A stretch of DNA of 11,442 nucleotides from Rhodococcus sp. IITR03 (GTDB lineage Bacteria > Actinomycetota > Actinomycetes > Mycobacteriales > Mycobacteriaceae), in contig LATQ01000637.1 of the NCBI GenBank assembly GCA_001017865.1, positions 1 through 11,442 on the forward strand. The letters are read 5' to 3'. The notes beneath the pieces were generated by a model. It was not told the origin of the DNA and made no database searches. It saw only the letters and a list, made by a program, of their open reading frames with translations. This document shows, in pieces, positions 1-8,655 of this stretch. Every line of letters begins with the position of its first letter. The first letter of the stretch is position 1. A program made the translations under genes and the position numbers.

Positions 1-791
1 TCGAGGAAGCGGATGAACACTTCCGCGCCGCGCGGGCGACACCGAGATAGATCGCGGGCAGGGCGGTGCCGGGGCCGAGGTTCTGGTCGGCGGGGCGGCG
101 GGTGGCCAGGTCCTGCAGTCCGAACACGGCGTCCTCGGGCACGAACACCTCGTCGAAGATCACGTCGTGGCTGCTCGTGGCGCGCATGCCGGTGTTGTCC
201 CAGGTCTCCTCGATGCGGATGCCGGCGCTGCGAGCGTCGACGGCGAACGACCCGACCCGGGGCGCGTCCTCGTCGGTGGTGGCCATGACGATCATCCACC
301 GCAGTCCGGCGGCGCCGGTCGAGTAGATCTTGTGGCCGGTGATCGACCAGCCGCCATCCACCTGACGGGCGGTGGTCGCCGGGGCGCCGCCGCGGGAGGG
401 AGTGCCGAGCGCCGGTTCGACCTGCAGCGCGTTGACCAGGACAGGGCCGCGCGCGGATCTACGAGGATGCGCTCATACAGCTCCGGCGGGAGCAGGTCCG
501 GTTGGCCTGGCCGCTGTGGAAGGCCAGGGTCATGGCGGTGATCAGAGCGACGGAGGGGTCACCTTCGCCGAGCGCGAGCATCAGGTCGACGGTGCCGGTG
601 TGGCCGACCTCGGCACCGCCGAAGCGGCGTCCCACGGTGGCGGTGAGGATGCCGGCGTCGTGCAGGACCTGGACGCTGTCGGTGGGGAATGCCCCAGTGC
701 GGTCGTACTCGCCGGCGCGCTCGGCGAGCGCCACCGTCACGTCCGGCAGGACCGAGGGGTCGTAGGGGCGCAGGGCGGAAGCGAGGGTCAC
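1..791 (-). CDS. Acyl-CoA dehydrogenase-fold flavin monooxygenase, DszC/SfnB-like (partial, frameshifted as read)
   Basis: Last gene of the minus-strand train; its 3' end lies beyond the left edge. The start is GTG at 791-789, overlapping the TGA of the ATPase gene (GTGA), with a GAAAGG Shine-Dalgarno upstream. The N-terminus has the helical acyl-CoA dehydrogenase domain (RFGGAEVG, LALGEGDPSVAL). The middle beta domain shows VEPALGTPSRGG, ITGHKIYSTGAAG, TWDNTGMRATSSHDVIFD and VFVPEDAVFG. That pattern is typical of the DszC/SfnB branch, whose members oxygenate sulfur or sulfone substrates using reduced flavin instead of dehydrogenating acyl-CoA. Three one-base frameshifts near 24, 442 and 495 are each repaired by adding one G/C, giving about 264 continuous codons in the window. 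Known for the family: DszC oxidises dibenzothiophene; SfnB-type proteins are sulfur-starvation genes. A role in organosulfur use is inferred from the two monooxygenases upstream. A genuine acyl-CoA dehydrogenase is the main alternative. Confidence 0.8.
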
Positions 792-2433
792 GCTGTCACC
801 TTTCGGGGATGGGCGCCGGGGACGGCGGCGAGGAGATCACGGGTGTAGTCCACCGCGGGTCGGGTGTAGACGCGGTCGGCGGTGCCGGCCTCGACGACGC
901 GGCCGCGGCGCATGACCACGATGTCGTCGCTGATCTGCCGGATGACGGCCAGGTCGTGGGAGATGAACAGGTAGCTCACCCGAGTTCGGCCTGGATTCTC
1001 ACGAGCAGGTCGAGGATCTGGCCTGGACGGACACGTCGAGGGCGGAGACGGCTTCGTCGAGCACCACCAGTGATGGGTCGGTGGCCAAGGCCCGGGCGAT
1101 GGCCACGCGTTGGCGTTGCCACCCGACATCGCATCCGGGGTGCGGTCTGCGAACGAGGCGGGCAGGCCGACGAGGTCGAGCAGTTCCGCGACGCGCGCCG
1201 GGCGGGTCTGCCGGGTGCCGATGCCGAAGGCCCGCAGTGGTTCGGTGAGGGTGCGGCCGATGGTGAAGCGCGGGTCGAGGGAGGCGAAGGGGTTCTGGTA
1301 GACGAGCTGGATGTGGCGGCGCAGTTCGCGCAGCTCGCGTCCCTTCAGGGTGGTGACGTCGCGGCCGTCGAATTCGACCGTGCCGGCATCGGCGTCGGTC
1401 AGGCGGGTGAAGATGCGTGCGAGAGTCGATTTGCCGGAACCGGATTCGCCAACGACGCCGAGGGTGCGGCTGCGCCGGACGGAGATGCTCACGTCGTGGA
1501 CGGCGTGGACGTCGGTACCGGATTCATGGAAGGTCTTGTGCAGGCCGGACCCGATGAGGATCGCCGCGGGCTCCTTTCTGAGGGAAGGTGCGGTGACGGC
1601 CTGGCCGCTTGGGGCGGGAGCGGTCAGGCGTCCGGAGTCGATGTGGGGCACGGCGGCGAGGAGCCGGCGGGTGTAGTCGGCCTGCGGGTCGGTGAGAATC
1701 CGCTCGGCGGGACCGGATTCGGCGACGCGGCCGGATTCGAGGACGACGATGCGGTCAGAGCGGTCGCCGGCGACACCCAAGTCGTGGGTGATCAGCAAGA
1801 TCGCGATGCCCAGTTCACGGCGCAGGTCGTCGAGGTGGTCGAGGATCTGCTTCTGGACGGTGACGTCGAGGGCGCTGGTCGGTTCGTCCGCGACGATCAG
1901 TTCCGGTTCCCCGGCGAGGGCGTTGGCGATCAGGCGCGTTGACGCATGCCCCCGGACAGCTGGTGCGGATACTGCCGGGCCCGTAGTTCGGGGCGGTCGA
2001 TGCCGACCTTGGTCAGCAGCGCGATGACGCGCTCGTCGAGGAGGTGCCTGGGGACACGGCCCTCGTGGAGAGTGATGGACTGGGCGATCTGCTCCCCGAT
2101 TCGGCGGGTGGGGTTGAGTGAGACGGCGGGGTCCTGCGGGACGAAGCCGATTCGGGCGCCGCGAAGGGTGCGCCACTGCTTGTCGCGCAGGGTGGTCAGT
2201 TCGGTGCCGTCGAAGCGGATGCTGCCACCGGTGATGCGTGCCCGGTCGCCGAGCAGGCCGAGCACGGCGTGGGCAGTGGTGCTCTTGCCGGAGCCGGATT
2301 CACCGACGAGGGAGACGAGTTCGCCGCGGCCGATCTCGAATTCGATACCGGTCACCGCGCGGAACGAGCGAGTGCGCGAAAGGCGGTACTCGACGTCGAG
2401 ATCGGTCACCGTCAGCAGGGCGGGTGTGGTCAT
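788..2433 (-). CDS. Peptide/nickel-type ABC transporter ATPase, two fused ABC domains (DppD-DppF-like; frameshifted as read)
   Basis: Energises import by the permeases encoded immediately upstream. The ATG at 2433 lies 9 bp after the stop of the DppC-like permease gene. The first ABC domain has Walker [10 protein letters not shown] (about residues 44-52), signature LSGGMRQR (159-166), Walker B LIVADEP with SALD, and the H-loop LITHD. The second has another GESGSGKST (about 329-337), [10 protein letters not shown], a signature restored as MSGGQRQR, Walker B restored as [12 protein letters not shown], and FISHDLAVI. The second Walker B carries DEAVSALD where DEPTSALD is usual. Four one-base losses (near 980, 1020, 1119 and 1933) break the frame; restoring one G/C at each gives exactly 550 codons (549 aa), the normal size for fused Dpp/Opp ATPases. 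The stop TGA overlaps the next gene's GTG. The family is certain; the transported substrate is not readable from the ATPase. Confidence 0.9.
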
Positions 2434-2442
2434 GGTCGTGCC

Positions 2443-3326
2443 TCAGCGATTCTCGAGGAAACGGGCGATGCGGTTCGCGGACAACACGACCACGGCGATC
2501 ACCAGGCCGGGGAAGGTGGTCATCCACCAGGCGGAGGCGAGATAGTCGCGGCCGTCGGAGACGAGGGCGCCCCATTCCGGGGTGGGTGGCTGGGCACCGA
2601 ATCCGAGGAAGGACAGGGCCGAGACCGACAGGATCGCGGTGCCGAATTCGAGGGCGGTCAGGGCCAGGACCGGTCCCTTGGCGTTGGGCAGCACGTGCGC
2701 GAGGAGTGTGTAGCTCCAGTGCGATCCGGATGCCTGGACGCTCGATGTAGGGCAGGGCTGAGATCTTGAGGGTTTCCGAGCGCATGACCCGTGCGAAGCT
2801 GGCGATGTTGGCGATACCGACGGCGATGGCGACGTTGATGGTGCCGAAGCCGAGGGCGGTGACCACGGCGAGTGAGAGCAGCAGGCCGGGGACGGCGAGC
2901 ATGACCTCGACGATGCGCATGAGCCAGTCTTCGACACGGCCGCGGACGAAACCGGCGACCAGGCCGATGCCGGCGCCGACGACGATGCCGACGAGCACGG
3001 CGACGAGGGTGGCCTGCAGGGTCAGGCCGGCACCGTGGACGACACGGGCGTAGGTGTCGCGGCCAGATTGTCGGTGCCGAACCAGTGTTCGCGCTCGGCG
3101 GGGACAGTCGTTCGGCGGGGACCCCGTCGAGGGGGTTCTGGCTGGTGAACGCCTCGGGGAAGAACGCCCATGCCACGACGAGGGCGATCACGGCCACCGA
3201 CAGCAGCAGGCCCGGCTGGCGGAGCAGGGTGACCCAGGCGCGTTCGTCGCTGCCGCGGTCCGGCAGGGCGTCGACGTCGGGTTGTCCTTGGGGGGCGGCG
3301 GTGTTCTCGGCGAGAAGCGAGGTCAT
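2443..3326 (-). CDS. ABC transporter permease, DppC/OppC-like (frameshifted as read)
   Basis: Inner-membrane permease of the Dpp/Opp importer, partner of the DppB-like protein. The start ATG at 3326-3324 overlaps the stop of the upstream permease (ATGA), implying translational coupling. A hydrophilic N-terminus leads to a first membrane helix (LLLSVAVIALVVAWAFFP), then the family's conserved W-FGTDNLARDTYARV segment, helices such as LVGIVVGAGIGLVAGFV and LAVPGLLLSLAVVTALGFG, the cytoplasmic EAA loop (YIERSRASGSHW, then LLAHVLPN) and the C-terminal FLGFGAQPPTPEWG motif. Four one-base losses near 2733, 2739, 3061 and 3097 split it into three frames. Adding one G/C at each gives 296 codons (295 aa), the usual length. 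The repaired EAA loop matches the family, which supports the repairs. Confidence 0.88.
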
Positions 3327-4354
3327 GAGGCGATCCTGTCCGGGGTGTGCTCGAGCCGGGGTCGGCGGCGGGTGCGGACCTGGGAGGCGATCCGCGGGTC
3401 GAGCAGGGGGTACAGCAGGTCGACGATGATCCCGAGGACGACGAACACGGTGGCGGCGAAGGTGACCACTCCGAGCACGACGGGGATGTCCTGGGCGTTG
3501 ACGGCTTCGTAGGTGATGCGGCCCAGTCCCATCCGGGAGAATACGGTCTCGACGACCACCGATCCGGCCAGGATGTTGCCGACGATCATCCCGACCATCG
3601 TCAGCAGCGGCAGCGAGGCGTTGCGCAGCGCGTCGTGGAACAGGGCGTGGGCGCGGGAGGCGCCCTTGGAGCGGACGACCTCGATGTACGGTTCGTGCAT
3701 CGTCACCGACAGGCTCTTGGCCAGGATCTGGGCGACGAACGCGGCGGTGGGGATCGACAGGGTGACCGCGGGCAGCACCAGGCCGTCGATGCCCTTGCCG
3801 CCGAGCGGGGGGAACCAGCCCAGCTCGAAGGCGAAGTACTGGATCAGCAGCAGGCCCACCCAGAAGGACGGCACCGACACCCCGGCGGCGGGCAGCGACA
3901 GCAGCAGTTGCTGCAGCCACCCGAAGCGCACGAGCGTAGCCGCGATCGCCAGCACGAATCCGAGGACCAGCCCGATCGCGAGGGCGAACAGGCCGAGCAC
4001 GACGGTCTGCGAGAGGGCCTCGCCGATCAGGTCCGCCACCGGTCGGCCGGTCTGGATCGACATCCCGAAGTCGCCGTGCAGCGCGTTCCACAGGGCGTCG
4101 AGGTATTGGAGGACGGCGGGCTTGTCCATGCCGTACTGGGCGCGCAGCTGGGCGATGGTCGCGTCGTCCGCCGAGGCGAACTCGGCGCCGCTGCCGGAGA
4201 GCATCAGCTGGATGGGGTCGCTCGGCAGCAGATAGAGCACGACGAACACGAGGGTGAACGCAGCCCAGAGGACGAACAGTCCCTGGAGTAGCCGGCGTCC
4301 GAAGAATCGGAGCCCATCACGAAGTGCATCGTTGTCGACCGGGCCGCGTGTCAT
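3323..4354 (-). CDS. ABC transporter permease, DppB/OppB-like
   Basis: Inner-membrane permease forming the translocation path with the DppC-like protein. It is intact at 343 aa from ATG 4354-4352. AAAGGA sits 6 nt before this ATG; a second ATG at 4357 is equally in frame, and one further upstream at 4381 would overlap the binding-protein gene. Seen in the protein: an N-terminal helix (GLFVLWAAFTLVFVVLYLLP) followed by PSDP; a periplasmic segment with QYGMDKP and LHGDFGMSIQTGRPV; helices around LGLFALAIGLVLGFVLAIA and WVGLLLIQYFAF; the ELGWFPPLGG motif; the EAA loop (YIEVVRSKGASRAHALFHDALRN); and the closing DLLYPLLDPRI, all typical of DppB/OppB. No frameshift is present. It follows the binding-protein stop by about 11 bp and overlaps the next permease gene by 4 bp. 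Confidence 0.93.
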   Translation of the reverse strand: MTRGPVDNDALRDGLRFFGRRLLQGLFVLWAAFTLVFVVLYLLPSDPIQLMLSGSGAEFASADDATIAQLRAQYGMDKPAVLQYLDALWNALHGDFGMSIQTGRPVADLIGEALSQTVVLGLFALAIGLVLGFVLAIAATLVRFGWLQQLLLSLPAAGVSVPSFWVGLLLIQYFAFELGWFPPLGGKGIDGLVLPAVTLSIPTAAFVAQILAKSLSVTMHEPYIEVVRSKGASRAHALFHDALRNASLPLLTMVGMIVGNILAGSVVVETVFSRMGLGRITYEAVNAQDIPVVLGVVTFAATVFVVLGIIVDLLYPLLDPRIASQVRTRRRPRLEHTPDRIAS

Positions 4355-4365
4355 CATTCGTCCTT

Positions 4366-5969
4366 TCAGTCCTGGACCCACGCGTCGAACAGGGACAGCT
4401 GGCCACCGGGCGCCCAGTCGGCACCGGCGACACCGTTGAAGGCGTAGGCGGTGGACTGCTCGTTGAGCAGGATCACCAGGTGGTTCGCCACGATGTACTC
4501 GGCTGCCTTGTCGACGGCCGCCTGGCGGTCCTCGGCGACGGGCGCGGCGGCCTGCTCGTCGAGGTAGGTCTCGAGTTCGGAGGGCGGCAGGCGCAGCGGG
4601 TTGTTGCGCTTGGTGGAGAAGTGCATGGTCAGCGCGGCCGGATCGGCGCGGGTGAAGCCGTAGGGGACGAACTCGTAGTCCCCGGCGTCGATGGCGGCGA
4701 GCATCTCGGCGCGCGAGACGTTCTGGATCTTGATCTCGACGCCGACGCGGGCGAGCTGCTGAGCGATGAGCTCGTACTGCGAGGTGCCACCGGAGTGGCC
4801 GTTGAGGATGGTCAGGCTCAGCCGCTGCCCGTCCTTCTCCCAGATCCCGTCGGGGCCGGGCTTCCAGCCCGCCTGCTCGAGCAGGTCGACGGCCTCGTCC
4901 GGGGCGTAGCGGATGTACTCGGAGAAGTCGCTGTAGAACGGCGTGGTCGACGACAGGATGCTGGTCGCGACATTGTTGCGCGGCAGCAGGATCGTCGCCT
5001 TGTACTCCTCGAGGTCGAGGCCGTACTGGATGGCCTGGCGCACCGCCTTGTCCGATAGGATCAGATGGGAGTTGTTGGTCAGCAGCTCGAAGACCGTGCC
5101 GGGACGGTTGGTGGTGAGCAGCCCCAGACCGGAGGCGCCGAGGTTCTCCTCATCCTGGACCGGGACGGTGTCGATCATCTGCACGTCGCCCGAGCGCAGG
5201 CTGCCCACGCGCACGCTGGCCTCGGGGATCACCCGGAACTCGATGCGGTCGAGATAGGCCTCGCCGTCGTGGTCGGCGTTGCCGCTGGGCCATGCATAGC
5301 CGGTCCGCTTGGCAAGCACCACTTCCTGCGTGGGGGTGTAGTGGTCGAGAACGAAGGCACCGGAGGCGGTGATCTCCCGAGGCAACGCTGTTCCGGGGCG
5401 ACCTGGTAGGTCGACGGGGCCAGCACACCCATGTTCACGGTCGACAGTGCCTGCAGGAAACTGGCATTGGGGACGGTGAAGGTCACCCGCGCCTGGTTCG
5501 GTGTGACGACCTCGGTGCCGACGTAGCCCTCGATGTAGCTCGACGCGTTGACGGCGCGGCCGCCGAGATCGCGGATGCCGTCGAGGAACGCCTTGACGGC
5601 GTTGGCGTCGAACACCTCGCCGTTGCTGAAGGTGACGTCCTCGCGCAGGGTGAAGTCGAAGACCGTCGCGTTGTCGTTGACCTTCCAGGAGGTGGCGAGC
5701 CAGGGCACGATCTCACCGGTGTCCGGGTCGGCGTCGACGAGGGAGTCGGCGACCTGACGCAGGATGTCGCGGGTGGCGGTGAGGTCGGTCTGGTTCGGAT
5801 CGACGCAGATGGGATCGGCGGCGGTCCCGAAGACCAGGGTGCCGCCCGGGGCCGGGTCTCCGGCTGCTTCTGCGGTTGCGTTCGCCCCGCCCGACGAGCA
5901 GGCGCTGAGGGCACCTGCGGTGAGCATCACGGCGGCGGTCCACCGGGCGATGCTGCGTGTGCTTGTCAC
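4366..5969 (-). CDS. ABC transporter substrate-binding lipoprotein, SBP family 5 (frameshifted as read)
   Basis: Extracytoplasmic receptor of the Dpp/Opp-type importer. The GTG start at 5969-5967 has AAGGA 8 nt upstream. The N-terminus is a lipoprotein signal: positive residues (TRSIAR), a hydrophobic stretch, and lipobox LSAC with the lipidated Cys at residue 24, followed by a Ser/Gly/Ala-rich linker. The mature part begins PGGTLVFGTAADP and has family-5 hallmarks: WLATSWKVND, FTLREDVTFSNGEVFDA, a YLDRIEFRVIPE segment and AVRQAIQYGLDLEEY. One lost base near 5388 shifts the frame between APSTYQVAPEQ and the PREITASGAFVL block. Adding one G yields 535 codons (534 aa), a standard size. Family 5 binds peptides but also metal chelates, sugars and other solutes, so the ligand cannot be named; neighbouring monooxygenases suggest an organosulfur or amine-containing solute. 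Confidence 0.9.
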
Positions 5970-6011
5970 TGGATCGGTCCTTCTTGATTCGAGAGCGCTT
6001 GTGCGAGTGGG

Positions 6012-7316
6012 TCAGTGGTGTCCGAGGACGTTGAAGCGGAGGGTGTCTCCGGCGTACTCGGTCTGGAACAGGCCGCGACGCTGCAGTTCGGGGACGAGAT
6101 GGTCGGTGATGACCCGGTAGCCACCGAAATGCTGCGGCGAGATGACGAAGCCGTCAGCCGAGCCCTCTTCGAACCGCTCCTGGATCTGGTCGGCGATCCG
6201 TTCGACCGAGCCGACCGGGTCCCAGTGTCCGGAGGCGGCGCGGTTGTTGTGGTAGACGAGTTCGCGCAGGGTCTTGTCGCCGTTGAGCACCCACCGCCGG
6301 TACATCTCGTAGCGGGAGCGCCGGCCCTGGACGTCTTCGATCTCGGGCAGGCGGTTGAGCGGGATCGGCTTGTCCGGATCCAGGTCCGACAGGTCCACAC
6401 CACCGAAGCCGGAGCTCTCGAAGTTCTTGCGCTGGGCGTCCCAGTCCGCTGTGGTCGCGAACTCGGCGAGCCGGCCGGCGATGTCGCGCGCCTGCTCCTC
6501 GGTGCGTTCGATCACCGTGTACAGACCCGGGAGGATCTTCAGGTCGTCGGGATTACGCCCGGCGGCAGCGACCCGGCCCTTCATGTACTTGTAGAACTCG
6601 AGCCCCTCGTAACGGTCGGGCTGGGACGTGAAGATTGCATCGGCGTGACGCGCCCCGAAATCCACTCCCTTGGTCGAGGATCCGGCCTGGAACAAGAACG
6701 GGTACCCCTGCGGGGCGCGATCGATGTTCAGCGGACCTTCGACGCTGTGATGCTCCGAGACGAAGTTCGTACGGCGCACCTTGGACGGGTCGACGTAAAC
6801 ACCGCTGTCCCGGTCCACGATCCGCGCATCGGCATCCCAGCTGTCCCACAACGCCTTCGTCGCGGCAACGAATTCCTCGGCACGCTCGTATCGTTCGTCG
6901 TGGGGAGGCAGCTCGATCCCGAAATTGCGTTCCCCGGCCGAGGAGGTCACGATGTTCCAGCCGGCGCGACCCTTCGACAGATGATCGAGCGAAGCCATCT
7001 GGCGGGCCAGGTTATACGGCTCGTTGAAGGTCGTCGAGGAGGTCACCACGAGGCCGATGCGGCGGGTGACCGCGGCCAGCGCCGATAGGAAGGTGACCGG
7101 CTCGAACAGACCCATCGGGCGTTCGAGCGAGGTGCCGACCCCGTCGGACAGGAACAACGAGTGGATCTTCGCGGCCTCAGCAGCCTGTGCGATGTCGGTG
7201 TAGACGTCCAGATCGAGGACGCGCTCGGCGGGGCTGTCCGGCAGGCGCCAGGACTGGTAGTTGGTGCCCATCCCGAGGATCTGCAGGACCAGGACGAGTT
7301 GTCTCTTGTCGCTCAT
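6012..7316 (-). CDS. FMN-dependent monooxygenase, NtaA/SnaA/DszA family (LLM class)
   Basis: Cytoplasmic two-component flavin monooxygenase expected to use FMNH2 from a separate reductase. Intact, 434 aa, ATG at 7316-7314 with only a weak purine stretch upstream. The protein has the luciferase-like TIM-barrel signature of the NtaA/DszA subfamily: an N-terminal beta strand, the SWR motif near residue 22, FLSDG near 55-59, TTFNEPYNLARQMASLDHLS (about 96-114) then KGRAGWN (115-121), NIVTSSAGERNFG (121-133), GYPFLFQAGSS in the middle, ADAIFT, and the C-terminal DGFVISP. Family members cleave C-N or C-S bonds: nitrilotriacetate (NtaA), EDTA (EmoA), dibenzothiophene sulfone (DszA), dimethyl sulfide (DmoA). 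Substrate cannot be read from these motifs. It lies 38 bp after the SsuD-like gene and 42 bp before the binding-protein gene. The absence of frameshifts across 1.3 kb contrasts with its neighbours. Confidence 0.9.
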   Translation of the reverse strand: MSDKRQLVLVLQILGMGTNYQSWRLPDSPAERVLDLDVYTDIAQAAEAAKIHSLFLSDGVGTSLERPMGLFEPVTFLSALAAVTRRIGLVVTSSTTFNEPYNLARQMASLDHLSKGRAGWNIVTSSAGERNFGIELPPHDERYERAEEFVAATKALWDSWDADARIVDRDSGVYVDPSKVRRTNFVSEHHSVEGPLNIDRAPQGYPFLFQAGSSTKGVDFGARHADAIFTSQPDRYEGLEFYKYMKGRVAAAGRNPDDLKILPGLYTVIERTEEQARDIAGRLAEFATTADWDAQRKNFESSGFGGVDLSDLDPDKPIPLNRLPEIEDVQGRRSRYEMYRRWVLNGDKTLRELVYHNNRAASGHWDPVGSVERIADQIQERFEEGSADGFVISPQHFGGYRVITDHLVPELQRRGLFQTEYAGDTLRFNVLGHH

Positions 7317-7354
7317 GAAAATTGCTCGTTTCCGAAGTGGGGACGTGGTCGCAG

Positions 7355-8427
7355 TCAGGCGGGCGACCCGACGGAGGCCAGTTCCTCGCGCAGCAGCGGC
7401 AACAGGTACTTGCCGTAGTCGACGACGTCGTTGAGGTTGTCGTAGCCACGGATGGAGATCAGGTCGGCGCCGAGTTCGACGTAATCGAGGATCGCCGCGG
7501 CGACGGTCTCGGGCGTACCGACCAGCGCGGTGGAGGCGCCGGAGGCATTCGTGGCGGTGGCGGTCGGCGTCCACAGGGCACGATCGTGCAGTTCTCCGGC
7601 CTTCGCGGCCTCGAGCAGTCGCTGCGAACCGGTGTTCTCGGGCACGTTGTGTGCACTCGCGCCGACATGGTTGCGCTTCAGGGCACCCAGGATGGTGTGT
7701 GCCTTCTCCCAGGCCTTCTCCTCGGTGGGCGCAATAATCGGCCGGAAGGTAACCCAGATCCGCGGCTTGTCGGCACGTCCGGCGAGGTCCGCCTGCCCGT
7801 GGATCGCGGAAATCTGCTCGCGCGTCTGCGCGAGCGGCTCGCCCCACAAGCCGAAGATGTCGGCAAGCGAGCCACCGACCCGATAGGCGTCCGCCGAGGA
7901 TCCACCGAGCGAGATCGGGATCGTCCCGTTCACAGGGCGCAGGTCGGCAACGAAGTCGTCGAACCGGTAGTGCGTGCCAACATGGCTCCACGGCGCACCC
8001 TCCGTCCAGGCCCGGCGGAGGATCTCGATGAACTCGGCGGAGCGGGAGTAGCGTTCGGACTTGGTGAGAAAGTCACCCTGGCGTGCCTGCTCGGCGTCGG
8101 TGCCGCCGGAGATGATGTGGACGACGGCCCGGCCGCCGCTGAGGTGATCGAGGGTGCTCAACGCCTGCGCTGCAGCGACCGGGTGAATGATGTTGGGCCG
8201 CAGCGCCACGACCAGTTTGATACGTTCGGTGAGCTGGCTGAGTGCGTCGGCGACACCCAACGAACTGAAACCTGCAGATCCGTAGGGCACGAGCGTGTAG
8301 TCGAATCCAGCCTCTTCGAGGGCGCCGCGTAGCGGCGGAGGTACGCGACATCGATGTCGGCGCCGGGCTTGGGGTACAGATCCGATGAGTCACGAACGTG
8401 TACCTGACTGATGAATTCGACAGCCAT
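7355..8427 (-). CDS. SsuD-like FMN-dependent monooxygenase (LLM class; frameshifted as read)
   Basis: First gene of the operon. The ATG at 8427-8425 is chosen because the protein then begins directly with the first barrel strand (MAVEFISQVHV); GGAG lies 11 nt upstream. An in-frame ATG at 8505 would add an unconserved tail. One lost base near 8325 splits the N-terminus from the body; adding one G gives 358 codons (357 aa). The repaired protein resembles alkanesulfonate monooxygenase SsuD: RPNIIHPVAAAQALSTLDHL and SGGR (about 77-100), IISGG (105-109), SERYSRSAEF (124-133), ISLGGSSADA, and a C-terminal barrel strand LISIRGYDN. SsuD and its relatives (SfnG, MsuD) release sulfite or sulfinate from sulfonates or sulfones with FMNH2. 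Substrate class is inferred from the family and from neighbouring DszA/DszC-like genes. No SsuE-type reductase is in the window. Confidence 0.88.
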
Positions 8428-8439
8428 CTTCTGTGTTTC

Positions 8440-8467
8440 TCCAGATCGGACAATCTCCGCATCCGGA
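8440..8467 (-). promoter_or_regulatory. RNA hairpin overlapping the Shine-Dalgarno of the SsuD-like gene
   Basis: In the minus-strand transcript, seven bases at 8467-8461 pair with 8446-8440 (one G-U), and CGGA at 8459-8456 pairs with TCCG at 8450-8447 around a 5-nt loop, leaving one bulged base at 8460. The 3' arm contains the GGA of the GGAGA Shine-Dalgarno (8442-8438). Two other pairings compete for the 5' arm: TCCGCAT at 8510-8504 with ATGCGGA at 8462-8456, and CCGG at 8475-8472 with CCGG at 8466-8463. Mutually exclusive structures after a leader ORF fit a translational attenuator. There is no U-run, so it is not an intrinsic terminator. Confidence 0.4.
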
Positions 8468-8559
8468 CGGGCCGGCACCGAGGAGAGGGGTTGGACAGGT
8501 CTCATGCGGACAGCTGCGATCCTGCTCTGTGGCGAACAGGTGCGCGTCCGAAGAAAAGT

Positions 8560-8631
8560 TCAGCGACAGCAAGAAGGACGACACACGGCGGCGGGTGCGG
8601 CCGATCGCCAGTCATCCACAATCGTCTGCAT
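8560..8631 (-). CDS. Putative cysteine-rich leader peptide upstream of the monooxygenase operon
   Basis: 23-codon reading frame, ATG at 8631-8629 to TGA at 8562-8560, ending VCRPSCCR-stop, so three of the last eight codons are Cys (TGT, TGC, TGT). It ends 132 nt before the SsuD-like start. A minus-strand TTGACA lies at 8669-8664; with a 19-nt spacer, the weak CATGGT (8644-8639) could act as -10 and would put transcription start close to the ATG, making it leaderless or nearly so. No good Shine-Dalgarno is seen, which also favours a leaderless start. A GTG at 8586 could start an eight-codon version. Polycysteine leader ORFs that sense cysteine are established upstream of sulfur genes in mycobacteria. 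This assignment is inference from position and composition; a chance ORF cannot be excluded. Confidence 0.45.
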   Translation of the reverse strand: MQTIVDDWRSAAPAAVCRPSCCR

Positions 8632-8655
8632 GACGCCAACCATGCCGCCCAGGCT

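Noticed and set aside
689..1942. Long plus-strand open frame of 417 codons opposite the ATPase and dehydrogenase genes
   Set aside because: Antisense to genes with clear Walker and flavoprotein motifs; its product is Gly/Asp/Val-rich with no domain, a common artefact of GC-rich third positions.
1..3326. True pseudogenisation of the dehydrogenase, ATPase and DppC-like genes
   Set aside because: All breaks are one-base losses in G/C context, repaired lengths are exact in the two genes with both ends in the window, and motifs are undamaged; sequencing undercalls explain them better.
3347..4291. Plus-strand open frame of 314 codons opposite the DppB-like permease
   Set aside because: Low-complexity His/Gln/Glu/Asp-rich product, antisense to an intact permease with recognised motifs.
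7317..7991. Upstream in-frame extension of the NtaA/DszA-like protein
   Set aside because: It overlaps the SsuD-like coding sequence in another frame, is Arg-rich and lacks domains; the family start fits ATG 7316.
6015..8332. Plus-strand open frames of 357 and 336 codons opposite the two monooxygenases
   Set aside because: No recognisable domain and exactly complementary to well-conserved luciferase-like proteins.
8390..8584. Minus-strand 64-codon frame over the operon leader
   Set aside because: Starts at a GTG inside the Cys leader ORF and overlaps the SsuD-like start; no motif and no own ribosome-binding site.
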